The notes: a model not told the origin generated them from the letters alone. DNA of 36,598 nt from Clostridia bacterium (GCA_017938795.1 JAGBAV010000007.1:1-36598); one strand, 5' to 3'; positions 18,332 to 27,286 are shown, numbered from the stretch's first letter. Numbers and translations are program-made.

Positions 18332-19276
18332 TCACACGCCGACGGCGAACAGGCCGCCCGCGCCGCCGGTATGGATGAAGAGCACGCGCTCCTGCGGGGC
18401 GAACGCGCCCTCCCGCGCCATCGCGGCGAGGCCGGCGAAGGCCTTGCCGGTATACACGGGGTCGAGGAAGAGCCCCTCCTGCTGCGCCATCATGGCGACG
18501 GCGGCGTTTCCCTCCTCCGACGGGATGGCATAGCCCGGGCCACACATATCGCGCAGGGTGAAGTCATCCGCGCTGACGCTGACCTGCGCGCCCAGCAGCG
18601 CAGCCGCCCCGCGCATCAGGTCGACGGTGATCTGCTCGAACGGGTCGGTGTCCACCATCATGCCGTGCACGCGCGCGCCGGGCATGAAGAGCTTCGCGCC
18701 GAGGGCGACGCCCGCCATCGTGCCGCCGCTGCCCTCCGCCACGACGATATGATCATACTGCCCCTGCTGCGCGATCTCGCGCACGCAGTCCACATACCCC
18801 AGCGTGCCCAGCGCATTGGAGCCGCCGCAGGGGATCTTGTAATACGGCACGCCCAGCTCCGCGCCGACGCGGTCCATCTCCGCGTAGATATCGGCATAGC
18901 TGTCCGTATCCATGAAGCGCACGTCCACGCCCATCAGGTGCTCGAGCAGCTGGTTGCCCTGCCGGGCGGTGACGCCGCGCTTTTTGAGGATGAGGATCGG
19001 CGTCATCCCCAGCCGCCTCGCCGCCGCGGCGGTGAGCATGGCGTGGTTCGACTGCGCGCCGCCGGTGGTGAAGACGACCTGCGCGCCCTGCGCCTTCGCC
19101 TGCGCCATCAGGTATTCGAGCTTGCGCACCTTATTGCCGCCGAGGCCGAGGCCCGTCAGGTCGTCGCGCTTGATGTCGATCTGCGCGCCGAGCAGGCGGC
19201 TGATGTTATGAAGCCTGTGGATGGGCGTCGGGAAGACGCCGAGGGACACCTTATCGAATGCATCCAGTCCGTTCAT
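18332..19276 (-). CDS. dcyD: D-cysteine desulfhydrase / ACC deaminase-family PLP enzyme
   Basis: This 314-residue enzyme belongs to the fold-type II PLP family of D-cysteine desulfhydrases and ACC deaminases. The most likely reaction is D-cysteine to pyruvate, ammonia and sulfide in the cytoplasm. The Schiff-base lysine should be K49 in LGLGGNKVRKLEYL. GGAQSNH (72-78), the phosphate-binding GSGGTMAG and the C-terminal HTGGAGGLF are all present. Length and motif order fit the family. AAAGGAGG lies eight bases before the ATG, and the gene follows the flavodiiron gene by 19 bp, so the two are co-transcribed. Telling D-cysteine desulfhydrase from ACC deaminase or L-cysteate lyase relies on a few active-site residues I cannot align with certainty, so the gene symbol is tentative. 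Confidence 0.85.
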   Translation of the reverse strand: MNGLDAFDKVSLGVFPTPIHRLHNISRLLGAQIDIKRDDLTGLGLGGNKVRKLEYLMAQAKAQGAQVVFTTGGAQSNHAMLTAAAARRLGMTPILILKKRGVTARQGNQLLEHLMGVDVRFMDTDSYADIYAEMDRVGAELGVPYYKIPCGGSNALGTLGYVDCVREIAQQGQYDHIVVAEGSGGTMAGVALGAKLFMPGARVHGMMVDTDPFEQITVDLMRGAAALLGAQVSVSADDFTLRDMCGPGYAIPSEEGNAAVAMMAQQEGLFLDPVYTGKAFAGLAAMAREGAFAPQERVLFIHTGGAGGLFAVGV

Positions 19277-19295
19277 CGGCTGCGCCTCCTTTGTT

Positions 19296-20450
19296 TTATG
19301 CCATGAGCTCCTGCGCCAGCTGCGCGACCTGCGCGCGGCTCTCGTCGCTGAGCGCGGCGCTGATCTTCACCGCCGTCGGCGCGAAGGTCAGCTCCTTGCA
19401 GCCCTCGAGCATGCCGCGCATCACCTTCGCCGCGACCGGCGCCCACGAGCCATTCTCCATCAGGCCGACGGTGCGGCTGCGGTAGCCGCGCTCGGTGAGG
19501 TGATGGATGAATTCCTTCATGAAGGGGAAGATATCCGCGTTATAGGTGGTCGTCGCCAGCACGAGCCTGTCATAGCGGAAGGCGTCCTCCACCGCCTCGG
19601 CCATGTCCGTGCGGGCGAGGTCATGGACGGCGACCTTCGGGCAGCCCATGTCGAGCAGGGTCTTTTCAAGCAGCTCCACGGCCTCCTTCGTATGCCCGTA
19701 GACGGAGGTATACGCGAGGACGACGCCCTTGCTCTCCGGGCGGAAGGACGACCACGTGTCATACAGGCTGAGATACCCGCTCAGGTCGCCGGTGAGCACG
19801 GGGCCGTGCAGCGGGCAGATCGTGCGGATATCAAGCGCGGCGGCCTTCTTAAGCACATTCTGCACCTGCTGACCATACTTGCCGACGATGCCGAAGTAAT
19901 AGCGCCGCGCCTCGCACGCCCAGTCCTCCTCGACGTCCAGCGCGCCGAACTTGCCGAAGGCGTCCGCGGAGAAGAGCACGCCGTCCTGCGCGTCATAGGT
20001 CATGACGACCTCCGGCCAGTGCACCATCGGCGCGGCGATGAAGGACAGCGCGCGCCCGCCCAGATCAAGCTGCGCGCCCTCGGCGACGACGAGCCTGCGC
20101 TCAGCGAAGTCCGTGCCGAAATACGCCTTCATCATCGCGAACGCCTTCGCGGAGGCGACGATCACCGCCTGCGGATACGCCTCCGCAAACGCCATGATGC
20201 TCGAGGAGTGATCCGGCTCCATGTGCTGCACGACGAGGTAATCCGGCGCGCTGCCCTCAAGCGCGGCGCTGATCTTGCCCAGCCACTCCTGCGCGAAGCG
20301 GTGATCCACGGAGTCCATGACGGCGGTCTTTTCGCCGGAGACGATATAGGAATTATACGCCATGCCGTTCGGGACGACATACTGCCCCTCGAACAGGTCG
20401 ATCTCATGATCGTTCACGCCGACATAGCGGATGCTGCTGCTGATATTCAT
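19296..20450 (-). CDS. fprA: Flavodiiron protein (FprA-type A flavoprotein)
   Basis: This 384-residue soluble enzyme reduces oxygen to water, or nitric oxide to nitrous oxide, using electrons from rubredoxin or a related donor, and so protects an anaerobe. The N-terminal metallo-beta-lactamase domain carries the complete diiron ligand set: H76, E78, D80 and H81 in QHMEPDH, then H144, D163 (SADAFGKFG) and H215 (PLHGPV). The flavodoxin domain begins about residue 243, with the FMN phosphate loop TSVYGHT. I start at the ATG at 20450, not the longer frame opening at 20540, because AGGA lies just upstream and the homologous region begins here. It is the first gene of the operon with the desulfhydrase. 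No fused rubredoxin or flavin reductase domain is present. Confidence 0.93.
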   Translation of the reverse strand: MNISSSIRYVGVNDHEIDLFEGQYVVPNGMAYNSYIVSGEKTAVMDSVDHRFAQEWLGKISAALEGSAPDYLVVQHMEPDHSSSIMAFAEAYPQAVIVASAKAFAMMKAYFGTDFAERRLVVAEGAQLDLGGRALSFIAAPMVHWPEVVMTYDAQDGVLFSADAFGKFGALDVEEDWACEARRYYFGIVGKYGQQVQNVLKKAAALDIRTICPLHGPVLTGDLSGYLSLYDTWSSFRPESKGVVLAYTSVYGHTKEAVELLEKTLLDMGCPKVAVHDLARTDMAEAVEDAFRYDRLVLATTTYNADIFPFMKEFIHHLTERGYRSRTVGLMENGSWAPVAAKVMRGMLEGCKELTFAPTAVKISAALSDESRAQVAQLAQELMA

Positions 20451-20508
20451 CTTGCTTTTCCTCGCATTTCTCTGAATGTTCCGCCGCGCATGCGCGCAGC
20501 CTGTGTTC

Positions 20509-20517
20509 ATTATACCA
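20509..20517 (-). promoter_or_regulatory. Extended -10 promoter of the flavodiiron operon
   Basis: The minus strand reads TGGTATAAT, a perfect extended -10 element, about 60 bp before the ATG at 20450. There is no good -35 box at 16-18 bp; an extended -10 can work without one. The promoter sits between the operon start and the terminator of the upstream chaperone operon. Confidence 0.65.
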
Positions 20518-20557
20518 CGGAACTGCGCAAAAGTGTACACGCCGTATAGCGGCAGGC

Positions 20558-20587
20558 AGAAAAAGGGAGGAGCCGCGCTCCCCCCTT
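20558..20587 (-). terminator. Terminator of the five-gene chaperone operon
   Basis: An 11-bp stem with one G-U pair (20563-20573 with 20577-20587) and a three-base loop lies 16 bp past the stop of the last operon gene. On the minus strand it is followed by a run of T corresponding to the A-tract at 20560-20562. This separates the operon from the flavodiiron genes transcribed in the same direction. Confidence 0.8.
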
Positions 20588-20603
20588 CGCTCTGTTCTCT
20601 TTG

Positions 20604-21626
20604 TCAGGTGATCCTGCCCATGGCCGTCATCTGCTTCTGGCGGATCTCCTCCAGCTGCCGGATCAGGTCATCCACAACCGGCGTCGCCCGCGGGAGATCG
20701 AAGAACACCTTCTTCATCTCATTCGCGGCCTCGATGGAGCAGGTGAGCACCCTGTGCTGATTCTGCATGTCGATGACATACTGATGCATCACCTGAAAGA
20801 CCTTCACCGTCCCCGGGCTCTCATAGCCCTTGACCAGCTGGATCCGGCGGACAGGCTCGGTGACGGTATGCCACTGCTGCAGCGCCGCCATGACCTCGCG
20901 GTGGAGCACCATGCACGCATGGTATTCCATGGTCGCGGCGAGCCTGCCGCAGGCGGCGGCCACAGCCTCCGCAAGGCGGCCGCTCTCGTCCTGATGGCGC
21001 AGCTCATACTCGCCGACCAGCGCGTCGAGCATGGGGCTTCTGGTCTTGTCATAATGGCGGGCGACGAGGGCGATGACCCCGCATGTCTGCGCGCCGGGCA
21101 TGGCGTCCAGCCGCTCGAGCAGGCGATGGACGACCGCGCGGCGCAGCGCGGCGAGCCTGTCCGCGATATCAGCGATATCCGTCAGCAGCTGCATGCCGGC
21201 GCGGCGGCGGCTGTCGTTGATCTCCGCCATGATGCGCTCCGCCGTCGCCTCGTCCGATGCGATCGCGATGCTCGCGCAGAGCGCATAGCCCGCGGCGGCG
21301 TTGGGCAGCTCCCACGCCTCCAGCAGCACGCGGCAGGCATTGAGCCGCGCGAGCGCGCCCATGCCGTCAAGCGGCGGGAAGGGCGCGGGCTCCGCCGAAT
21401 CGCCATAGGCGAGCAGCGCCTCCGCCCGTTCGCTCCCCACCCCGGGGAACCAGCTCATCTCCGCATCCAGCCTGCGCTGGGAATTGAGCAGCGCGGTGAG
21501 CGCCGCCTCCGCCCCCTCCGTGCCGAAGAGCGCCGCCTCGTCCGCCAGCGCAATCAGCCGGCGGCGCTCGTCGTCCGTGGATGCGCCGAGCGTGCGGAAG
21601 GGATTTTCATGAATCGATTTCAGCAT
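20604..21626 (-). CDS. Helical protein with a J-like N-terminus, last gene of Hsp70/AAA+ operon
   Basis: This 340-residue soluble protein has no family I can name with confidence. Residues 1-60 (ENPFRTLGAS..., then RRL.AE..WFPG) recall the first part of a J-domain or a PFR-LG domain that accompanies Hsp70-like genes, but the HPD tripeptide that activates Hsp70 is absent. The remainder looks almost entirely alpha-helical, with many alanine- and leucine-rich amphipathic segments and no signal peptide or membrane span. A GGAGGA site precedes the ATG. It follows the zinc-ribbon membrane protein by 22 bp and is the last gene before the terminator. An adaptor that delivers substrates to the Hsp70 or AAA+ partner is a reasonable guess based on context, not proof. 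Confidence 0.8.
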   Translation of the reverse strand: MLKSIHENPFRTLGASTDDERRRLIALADEAALFGTEGAEAALTALLNSQRRLDAEMSWFPGVGSERAEALLAYGDSAEPAPFPPLDGMGALARLNACRVLLEAWELPNAAAGYALCASIAIASDEATAERIMAEINDSRRRAGMQLLTDIADIADRLAALRRAVVHRLLERLDAMPGAQTCGVIALVARHYDKTRSPMLDALVGEYELRHQDESGRLAEAVAAACGRLAATMEYHACMVLHREVMAALQQWHTVTEPVRRIQLVKGYESPGTVKVFQVMHQYVIDMQNQHRVLTCSIEAANEMKKVFFDLPRATPVVDDLIRQLEEIRQKQMTAMGRIT

Positions 21627-21648
21627 ACGTCCTCCTCCGTCCCCGGCG

Positions 21649-23376
21649 TCAGCGGGCGATCTGATCCAGCGCGTCGTCCAGCGCGTCCATCATATCCGCC
21701 GTATGGAACGCCCCGACGCGGTTCTCCACCATCATGGTCATCATCCGGTTGTCGCCGAACGCCAGCCTCCATTTCGGGTCCGCGCAGGGCGCGGCCTCCG
21801 TCACGGCGTACGTAAGATGGCGCGCAGCCGGGTCGGCCGTGCTGTAGGCGGCGATGGCGTTGATCGCGGTGAAATACGGGTAGCTCGTCTTGATATCGTG
21901 CTTCTTCCCGTCCATGGAGATATAGGTGGTAAACGAATACCTGCCCGCATGCCGGTAGACCGCGTCCGCGATGATGACCGCCGTCGCCTCCTCCATGCTG
22001 CGCGCAGGCGTCATGCCCTCCTGCGCGAAGAGCGGCCCCGGCAGCAGCCGGACGGTGTATTTGCCCGCATCGCTGCGCTTATGCACGGGGGCGATGAGAT
22101 CAAATCCATAGAGCTCCTCATACGGCACCTCGTCCCGGGCGAAAAGCAGCGCCGCAGACAGATCCGCCCGGCCGGTCTTTGCGTCCTCCGCGTCCGGCCA
22201 GTAGGCGGTCAGGTCGGCGTCGGTGACGGTCACGCCGTCCGGATAGACGGCGGACAGGTCGAGCCCCGCCTCATGCAGCGCATGGCAGTAGATCAGCTGC
22301 GCGTCGATCAGATGGAGCTCCTCGCCCAGCCTGCGGGCATGCGCCGCCCGGTCGCTGCCGGTGTAGCCGATGGCCGCCTGCGCATGCTGCAGCGCCAATC
22401 CGCTCATCAGCTCCCTGTGCCTTGCCGTGCGCGCCTCGCCCTCCGGCGTCAGCATCAGGCGCTCCATCGCGCCGGCATAGTCGCCCGCCGCCTCCAGCGC
22501 GGCGACCCACGCCCCGCAGACCTGAGCGGCCGCCTCCCGCGCATCATCCGCGAGCAGATGCAGCGGCGCGCTGTTCGTGCGCTCCCCGGCGTCCTGCTCC
22601 GCATGCTCCGCGACGGACATATACAGGGCGTACGCCTGCTCATAGTTTTCCTGCTCAGAGAGCGCCTTCGCCTTCGCCATCTGCGCGTTATAGCTGCCCA
22701 TCAGCCCGCGCCTCGTGTGCGTCAGGTGCGCGTTCTTTTCATAGATCGCCTGCGCCTCGTCATAGCCGCCGGCGGCGAGCAGCGCATCCGCCTGCCTGAA
22801 CCGCATCGGGATGACCACATACTCAAACAGGAGCAGCAGCAGCGCGACCGACGCGGCCACGGTGAGGCAGATCCTGTTCCGCCTGCGCCGGGCGCGCTTA
22901 GCCTCAGCCTGCCGCTCGGCGCGGGCCTTCTCCTCCCGCTCCTTCATCTCCCGCAGGCGCTCCTCGCCCAGCCGCACCAGCTCCGCCGCCTCGGGATGGA
23001 CGGACATCGCCTGCATGGCGATCACGGCGGACTGGATGCGCCCGCCATAGATCTGCTCCTCCCGGATGGTCTTCGCCGCCTCGGCAAAGGCGGCGTCCGC
23101 CTTCGGCGCGATCACCGCAAGGCGCTTGTCCGCATCGCGATAGCCGCCAAGGCGGGCAAATGCCAGCCTCGCGGCGAAGAGCCCCTCCGTCCTCCGGCTC
23201 TGCTCCTGCTGCACGGCGTACTGATACAGCGGCTCGCGCCAGTCGCTGACGGGATTGCGCTGCTCCGGCTCAGCCCCCGGCTCCGGCTCACAGCGGCACA
23301 TCGGGCACAGCCCCTTCGGGTGCTCCGCATCCGCCGCATAGGAGCCCCCGCATTTCCGGCACACATATACCATCAT
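21649..23376 (-). CDS. Zinc-ribbon, single-span membrane protein with TPR-like external region
   Basis: This 575-residue protein begins with a rubredoxin-like zinc ribbon (C6, C9, C24 and C27 in CRKC...CPMC). A helical region with highly charged KEREEKARAERQAEAKR repeats follows, then one membrane span (about 168-190, preceded by RARRRR). By the positive-inside rule the ribbon should be cytoplasmic and the 380-residue C-terminal part outside. That part starts with TPR-like helical pairs (ADALLAAGGYDEAQAIYE, KALSEQENYEQAYALYM) and ends in a mixed alpha/beta segment with no motif I recognise. AAGGGG precedes the two adjacent ATG codons. The gene lies 23 bp after the AAA+ gene. It could anchor the chaperone complex to the membrane and sense the cell exterior; that is inference. 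Confidence 0.82.
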   Translation of the reverse strand: MMVYVCRKCGGSYAADAEHPKGLCPMCRCEPEPGAEPEQRNPVSDWREPLYQYAVQQEQSRRTEGLFAARLAFARLGGYRDADKRLAVIAPKADAAFAEAAKTIREEQIYGGRIQSAVIAMQAMSVHPEAAELVRLGEERLREMKEREEKARAERQAEAKRARRRRNRICLTVAASVALLLLLFEYVVIPMRFRQADALLAAGGYDEAQAIYEKNAHLTHTRRGLMGSYNAQMAKAKALSEQENYEQAYALYMSVAEHAEQDAGERTNSAPLHLLADDAREAAAQVCGAWVAALEAAGDYAGAMERLMLTPEGEARTARHRELMSGLALQHAQAAIGYTGSDRAAHARRLGEELHLIDAQLIYCHALHEAGLDLSAVYPDGVTVTDADLTAYWPDAEDAKTGRADLSAALLFARDEVPYEELYGFDLIAPVHKRSDAGKYTVRLLPGPLFAQEGMTPARSMEEATAVIIADAVYRHAGRYSFTTYISMDGKKHDIKTSYPYFTAINAIAAYSTADPAARHLTYAVTEAAPCADPKWRLAFGDNRMMTMMVENRVGAFHTADMMDALDDALDQIAR

Positions 23377-23399
23377 CGCTTATCCCCTTGATGCATCGC

Positions 23400-24803
23400 T
23401 CAGTCAAAGCCCATGCGCCGCTTCGGCTTGGTGTCCCCGCCGAGGCCGTCGCACGCCGTCTCCAGCAGCTTAACATCCACAGACGCCCTGCCGCAGCGCA
23501 CGGCCAGACGGCCGGCCTCCTTGACGACGAAGGCCACGTCGGCGATCTGCCTGCCCGTCAGCCTGCGCGCCAGCGCATCCAGCCGCAGATCCCCCGTCGT
23601 GGGGATCTTCTCCAGCATGCCCTCCAGCAGGCTGCGCACCTCCTGCGTGGAGGGCATGCCGACCTCGATGATATGATCGAAGCGGCCCCTGCGCAGGATG
23701 GCCTTGTCGATGGAATCCAGCATATTCGTCATGCCGAAGAGGAGCACGCGGTTCTTCGACGCATCCGGGATGCGGCGCAGGAACTCCGCAACCTCCTCCA
23801 TATGGATCTCGCCCGCGCCCCTTGCGCTCTCACGCGAGGAGAGGAACGCCTCCAGCTCGTCGATGATGATCACCGACGGGGCGTTGGCGATCGCCTGATC
23901 GAAGACCTCCGAGACCTTCTTGCTGGTCTCGTGGACATACTTGCTGCCGATCGTGCCGGAGGTCACGCGATAGACCGGCCAGCCCAGATACTCCGCCAGC
24001 TGATCCACGGCATACGTCTTGCCGCAGCCGGGCGGGCCATAGAGCAGCACCGCGCCGGGGAAGCCCACGCCCATGCGGCGGTACGCCTCCTCGTTATCGA
24101 TGACATGCAGCAGCTCCTCGCGGATGAACCGCTCCAGCGCGGGGCGGCCGGACAGGCAGAACGGCCCCTCAGCCCGCTCCCTGCGCGGCGCGATGGCGGC
24201 GGCAGCCTTTGCCTCCTGCTCCATCGTGGGGATGACGCTCGCCGCGCCGGCGTCCGCCGTCAGATCCAGCCGGGCGAGGATGCTGCTGAGCACGCCCTCC
24301 GTCAGCCACGGCGCATAGCGGCGCACGCGCTCCGTATCCGTCACGGGGATATTCACCCCGCCCGTCAGCCAGCGCCCCAGCACGCGGGCGTCGTCCTGCC
24401 CCTGAATGCCGGTGAAGGTCGGCAGCAGGACGGAGAACTGCGCGATATACAGCGCATCCCCGAAGGAGACGCGCCCGAAGCGCTCGCGCGTGCGCAGCAG
24501 CGTCTGCAGGAAGGCCTCGGCCTGCTCCCGCCGGGAGGGATAGGGCCCATGCTCCACGGAGGAGATCATCGACCCGGCAGGCGCACACCAGACGAGCAGA
24601 TCCTCCCCGGTCTCCATGAACAGCCCCGGCTCCAGCCAGTCGCGGTCCAGCCATGTCTGATGCAGCCGCGCCCGCACGGCGAGCGCATAGCCGCCCTCCT
24701 TCGTGGTGTACAGCTGCCACCGTTCGCCGCGGACGTACAGCCCGCTCACGCTGCTCCCGTCCGGGAGGACGTCGTTTGCCGCCAGCCAGCGTTCCTCTGC
24801 CAT
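23400..24803 (-). CDS. AAA+ ATPase of the Hsp70-linked operon
   Basis: This 467-residue protein has a C-terminal AAA+ domain (about 225-440) of the classic substrate-remodelling type. Walker A is GPPGCGKT with K262, Walker B is VIIIDELEAF with D315 and E316, and a likely arginine finger lies in RRGRFDHIIEVG. The domain resembles those of FtsH, proteasomal and spastin-like ATPases, but there is no protease domain. The first 200 residues are a separate domain without recognisable motifs and probably bind partners or substrates. An AGGAG site lies within the end of the Hsp70 gene, only 5 bp upstream, so the two are translationally linked. It probably forms a ring that unfolds or disassembles substrates handed over by the Hsp70; the partnership is inferred from the operon. 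Confidence 0.88.
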   Translation of the reverse strand: MAEERWLAANDVLPDGSSVSGLYVRGERWQLYTTKEGGYALAVRARLHQTWLDRDWLEPGLFMETGEDLLVWCAPAGSMISSVEHGPYPSRREQAEAFLQTLLRTRERFGRVSFGDALYIAQFSVLLPTFTGIQGQDDARVLGRWLTGGVNIPVTDTERVRRYAPWLTEGVLSSILARLDLTADAGAASVIPTMEQEAKAAAAIAPRRERAEGPFCLSGRPALERFIREELLHVIDNEEAYRRMGVGFPGAVLLYGPPGCGKTYAVDQLAEYLGWPVYRVTSGTIGSKYVHETSKKVSEVFDQAIANAPSVIIIDELEAFLSSRESARGAGEIHMEEVAEFLRRIPDASKNRVLLFGMTNMLDSIDKAILRRGRFDHIIEVGMPSTQEVRSLLEGMLEKIPTTGDLRLDALARRLTGRQIADVAFVVKEAGRLAVRCGRASVDVKLLETACDGLGGDTKPKRRMGFD

Positions 24804-24808
24804 ATCAC

Positions 24809-27286
24809 TCAGCTCCTGACTATATTCACGTCGTCGTACATGTCCTCGCCGCTGCTTCCCGTCCTCTTCTCCTGCAGCGCAAAGAGCTTTGAGAGGACGC
24901 CGCGCAGGGCGTCGATATTGCCGTTCTCCATATGGGCGATGCCGTCCGCGCGCAGGCGGTCAAACGCTGCCCTGTCCGCAAACCGCTCCGGATGGGAGAT
25001 CTGCTGCGTGAAGTTAAAGCGGATGATATTGTCCTGCCGCCAGAGGATATTGGAGATATGCCCGCGCATCTGCTCCATATGCGCGTCAAAATCGGGCGAG
25101 TCGCGCTCGATCGCCATGCGCGCCTCCGCGATCAGATTCTCGAATGCGGCGATCTCGTAGGCCTGCGCGTGGCTGCGCTCGGACTCAAACTCGGCGATCC
25201 GCTTCTCCAGATCGATGCTGCGGATGGCCTTGCGATTGCTCTGGCGCAGGCGGGCAAGCCTGCGGCGGCAGTCGAGCAGGTCGTTCGCGGCGGCCGCAAT
25301 CGCCTCCGGATCGGCGCTCTGGGCGGCGTACCTCGCCTCCACCGCGGCGGTGCGCACGCGGTCCAGCTCCGGATCGCTCACGCGCATGCGCATCTCGACC
25401 GTGCGGCGCAGGATCTCCTCCGCCTCGGCGAGCACGCGGGAGGGGTCCTGCACGTCGGTCTGCCCGTCCGCGCGGCTGTAGAAATTCTGCCCGGTGAGGC
25501 TGATGCCCGCGCACGGGACGGAAACGCCCAGATGCAGCGTGCCGGATTCATTCATCTCATACTCGCAGATGATCTCCGCGCCCGCGGGGATCACGCCGGA
25601 ATAGAAGCTCGTGCCGGGGATGCGGAAGGTGCCGATATAGCGGTTATCCTCGATGGGCTCGCGGATCGCGCCCTCCCAGAGGGAGAAGACGAGCGCGCCG
25701 TTCGACCCGGCGACCAGCGACTCCCCCGCGCGGAAGGTGACCGTGCCGCGCTTGGGCAGCAGGTCATTCTCCTCCACCAGATAGACCGGCACGGGCACGC
25801 CGCCGATCCTGTCCAGCGCCTTGACCGCGATGGGATGCGAGGCGGGGATGGCGCTGACCGTCGCCAGCGTGCGCACGATGGCAAGACGGCTCTCCGGGAT
25901 GGTCACGGGCATGCCGTCCGCGCCGTAGACGTCCACGCGGAAGAAGTTCTCGCCCTTATACATCAGCGGCACCTCGATGATCACGCGGCGGCCGATCTTC
26001 GTCCTACCGGAGACCCAGCCCGTATCCTCGCAGGTGATCTCCGCGCTCAGCCCCTCCGCGCCCGCGCCCGCGACGAACGCCACGCGGCCCTTATCCGCGC
26101 TGGTGCGCTTCTCATAGCTGATCTTCAGCGCCTCCAGCGCGTTCATTTCATCGCGCGCGGCCTTGCGCTCATGGCGCTCGCTCGACCAGTCGATGGACTC
26201 GGCATAGATCGCCGCGCCCTCGGCGACGGCGGTCATCGGGTTGACCTCCACGCCCGCGCTCACGCCCAGCGCCTGCGTCACCTGATCGCGCAGGGGCTTA
26301 TAGCAGGTCGGGCCGCCGACGAAGACGATCTGCTCCACGGCGTCGGGGGTGAGGCCGGCCTTCTTCATGGTCTCGCGCGTGACCTCGATGGTATCGTTGA
26401 TCATCCCGGCGATGAGCCCGTTGAGGATATCGCGGGTGAGCGGCACGTCCAGATAGATCTCCTCGCCGTCCAGATCCAGCGCACCCAGCCGCGCTTCGTC
26501 CATGCGCACGGCGGACGTCTCCGCGGCGGAGAGCTCGATCTTCGCCTGCTCCACGGCGAGCATCGCAAGGCGCGTCACCTTGCGCACGGTCGGGTCGGTC
26601 GGGTCATCCGGCAGGCGGAAATGGCCGCGCAGCCACGGCTCGACAACCTTGCGGAAGATCATGCGGTCCCAGTCGCGCCCGCCGCACATCTCCTTGCCGC
26701 CCTGCACGAGCAGGCTCACGCGGCCGGCGACGCTCTCGGCGACGGTGATATCGAACGTGCCGCCGCCCAGATCGTAGATCAGGAAGACCTTCTCCCGGTC
26801 ATCCTGCTTCATGACGCTCATCACCGCGGCGACCGGCTCCTGCATCAGCGCGACGCGGCCAAGCCCTGCAAGGCGCGCCGCCTCGAGGGTGGCGTCCTTC
26901 TTCATCTGGTTGAACGCGGCGGGCACGGTGATGACCGTCGCGGTCTCCTCGCCTGTGCGGACCTCCTCGGGGAGATAGCCGTAGAGCACGCGCAGGATCT
27001 CCGCGCTGCAGGCCTCCGGCGTGAGCTCGTCGCCCGTCGCCTCGAAGGTGAAGATCTTGCCCGTGCCCATATAGCGCTTGAAGAGGGTGGCCGAGTTCTT
27101 TTCATTCATCGGGGCCATCTCATAGGCGCGGCGGCCGTAATAGCGGCGGCCCCGCTTATCCACGCAGATCGCGGAGGGGGTGACGTCGCTCTGCTCCGGG
27201 CTCTTGAGGATCTGGGTGTTCCTGCCGTCGTAGGCGCAGATGACGCTGTTGGTCGTGCCCAGATCGATGCCGATATAGTGATCCAT
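24809..27286 (-). CDS. Divergent Hsp70 (DnaK-like) chaperone with extended helical C-terminus
   Basis: This 825-residue Hsp70-family ATPase is longer than housekeeping DnaK (about 610-640). The start at 27286 follows GGAGGAC; the longer frame from 27301 adds only five residues. The nucleotide-binding domain is complete: DLGTTNS at 8-14, the phosphate-2 loop YDLGGGTFD near 172 and the adenosine motif FVGGPT near 322. A degenerate linker region follows. About 505-590 matches the beta substrate-binding domain (NDLLPKRGTVTF, then DNRYIGTFRIPG). A long helical, partly coiled-coil tail (about 615-818) replaces the normal lid and ends YDDVNIVRS rather than the usual acidic EEVD-like tail. It is probably a specialised chaperone, not the cell's main DnaK, since no normal grpE-dnaK-dnaJ order, HrcA or CIRCE element is seen. 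Confidence 0.92.
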   Translation of the reverse strand: MDHYIGIDLGTTNSVICAYDGRNTQILKSPEQSDVTPSAICVDKRGRRYYGRRAYEMAPMNEKNSATLFKRYMGTGKIFTFEATGDELTPEACSAEILRVLYGYLPEEVRTGEETATVITVPAAFNQMKKDATLEAARLAGLGRVALMQEPVAAVMSVMKQDDREKVFLIYDLGGGTFDITVAESVAGRVSLLVQGGKEMCGGRDWDRMIFRKVVEPWLRGHFRLPDDPTDPTVRKVTRLAMLAVEQAKIELSAAETSAVRMDEARLGALDLDGEEIYLDVPLTRDILNGLIAGMINDTIEVTRETMKKAGLTPDAVEQIVFVGGPTCYKPLRDQVTQALGVSAGVEVNPMTAVAEGAAIYAESIDWSSERHERKAARDEMNALEALKISYEKRTSADKGRVAFVAGAGAEGLSAEITCEDTGWVSGRTKIGRRVIIEVPLMYKGENFFRVDVYGADGMPVTIPESRLAIVRTLATVSAIPASHPIAVKALDRIGGVPVPVYLVEENDLLPKRGTVTFRAGESLVAGSNGALVFSLWEGAIREPIEDNRYIGTFRIPGTSFYSGVIPAGAEIICEYEMNESGTLHLGVSVPCAGISLTGQNFYSRADGQTDVQDPSRVLAEAEEILRRTVEMRMRVSDPELDRVRTAAVEARYAAQSADPEAIAAAANDLLDCRRRLARLRQSNRKAIRSIDLEKRIAEFESERSHAQAYEIAAFENLIAEARMAIERDSPDFDAHMEQMRGHISNILWRQDNIIRFNFTQQISHPERFADRAAFDRLRADGIAHMENGNIDALRGVLSKLFALQEKRTGSSGEDMYDDVNIVRS

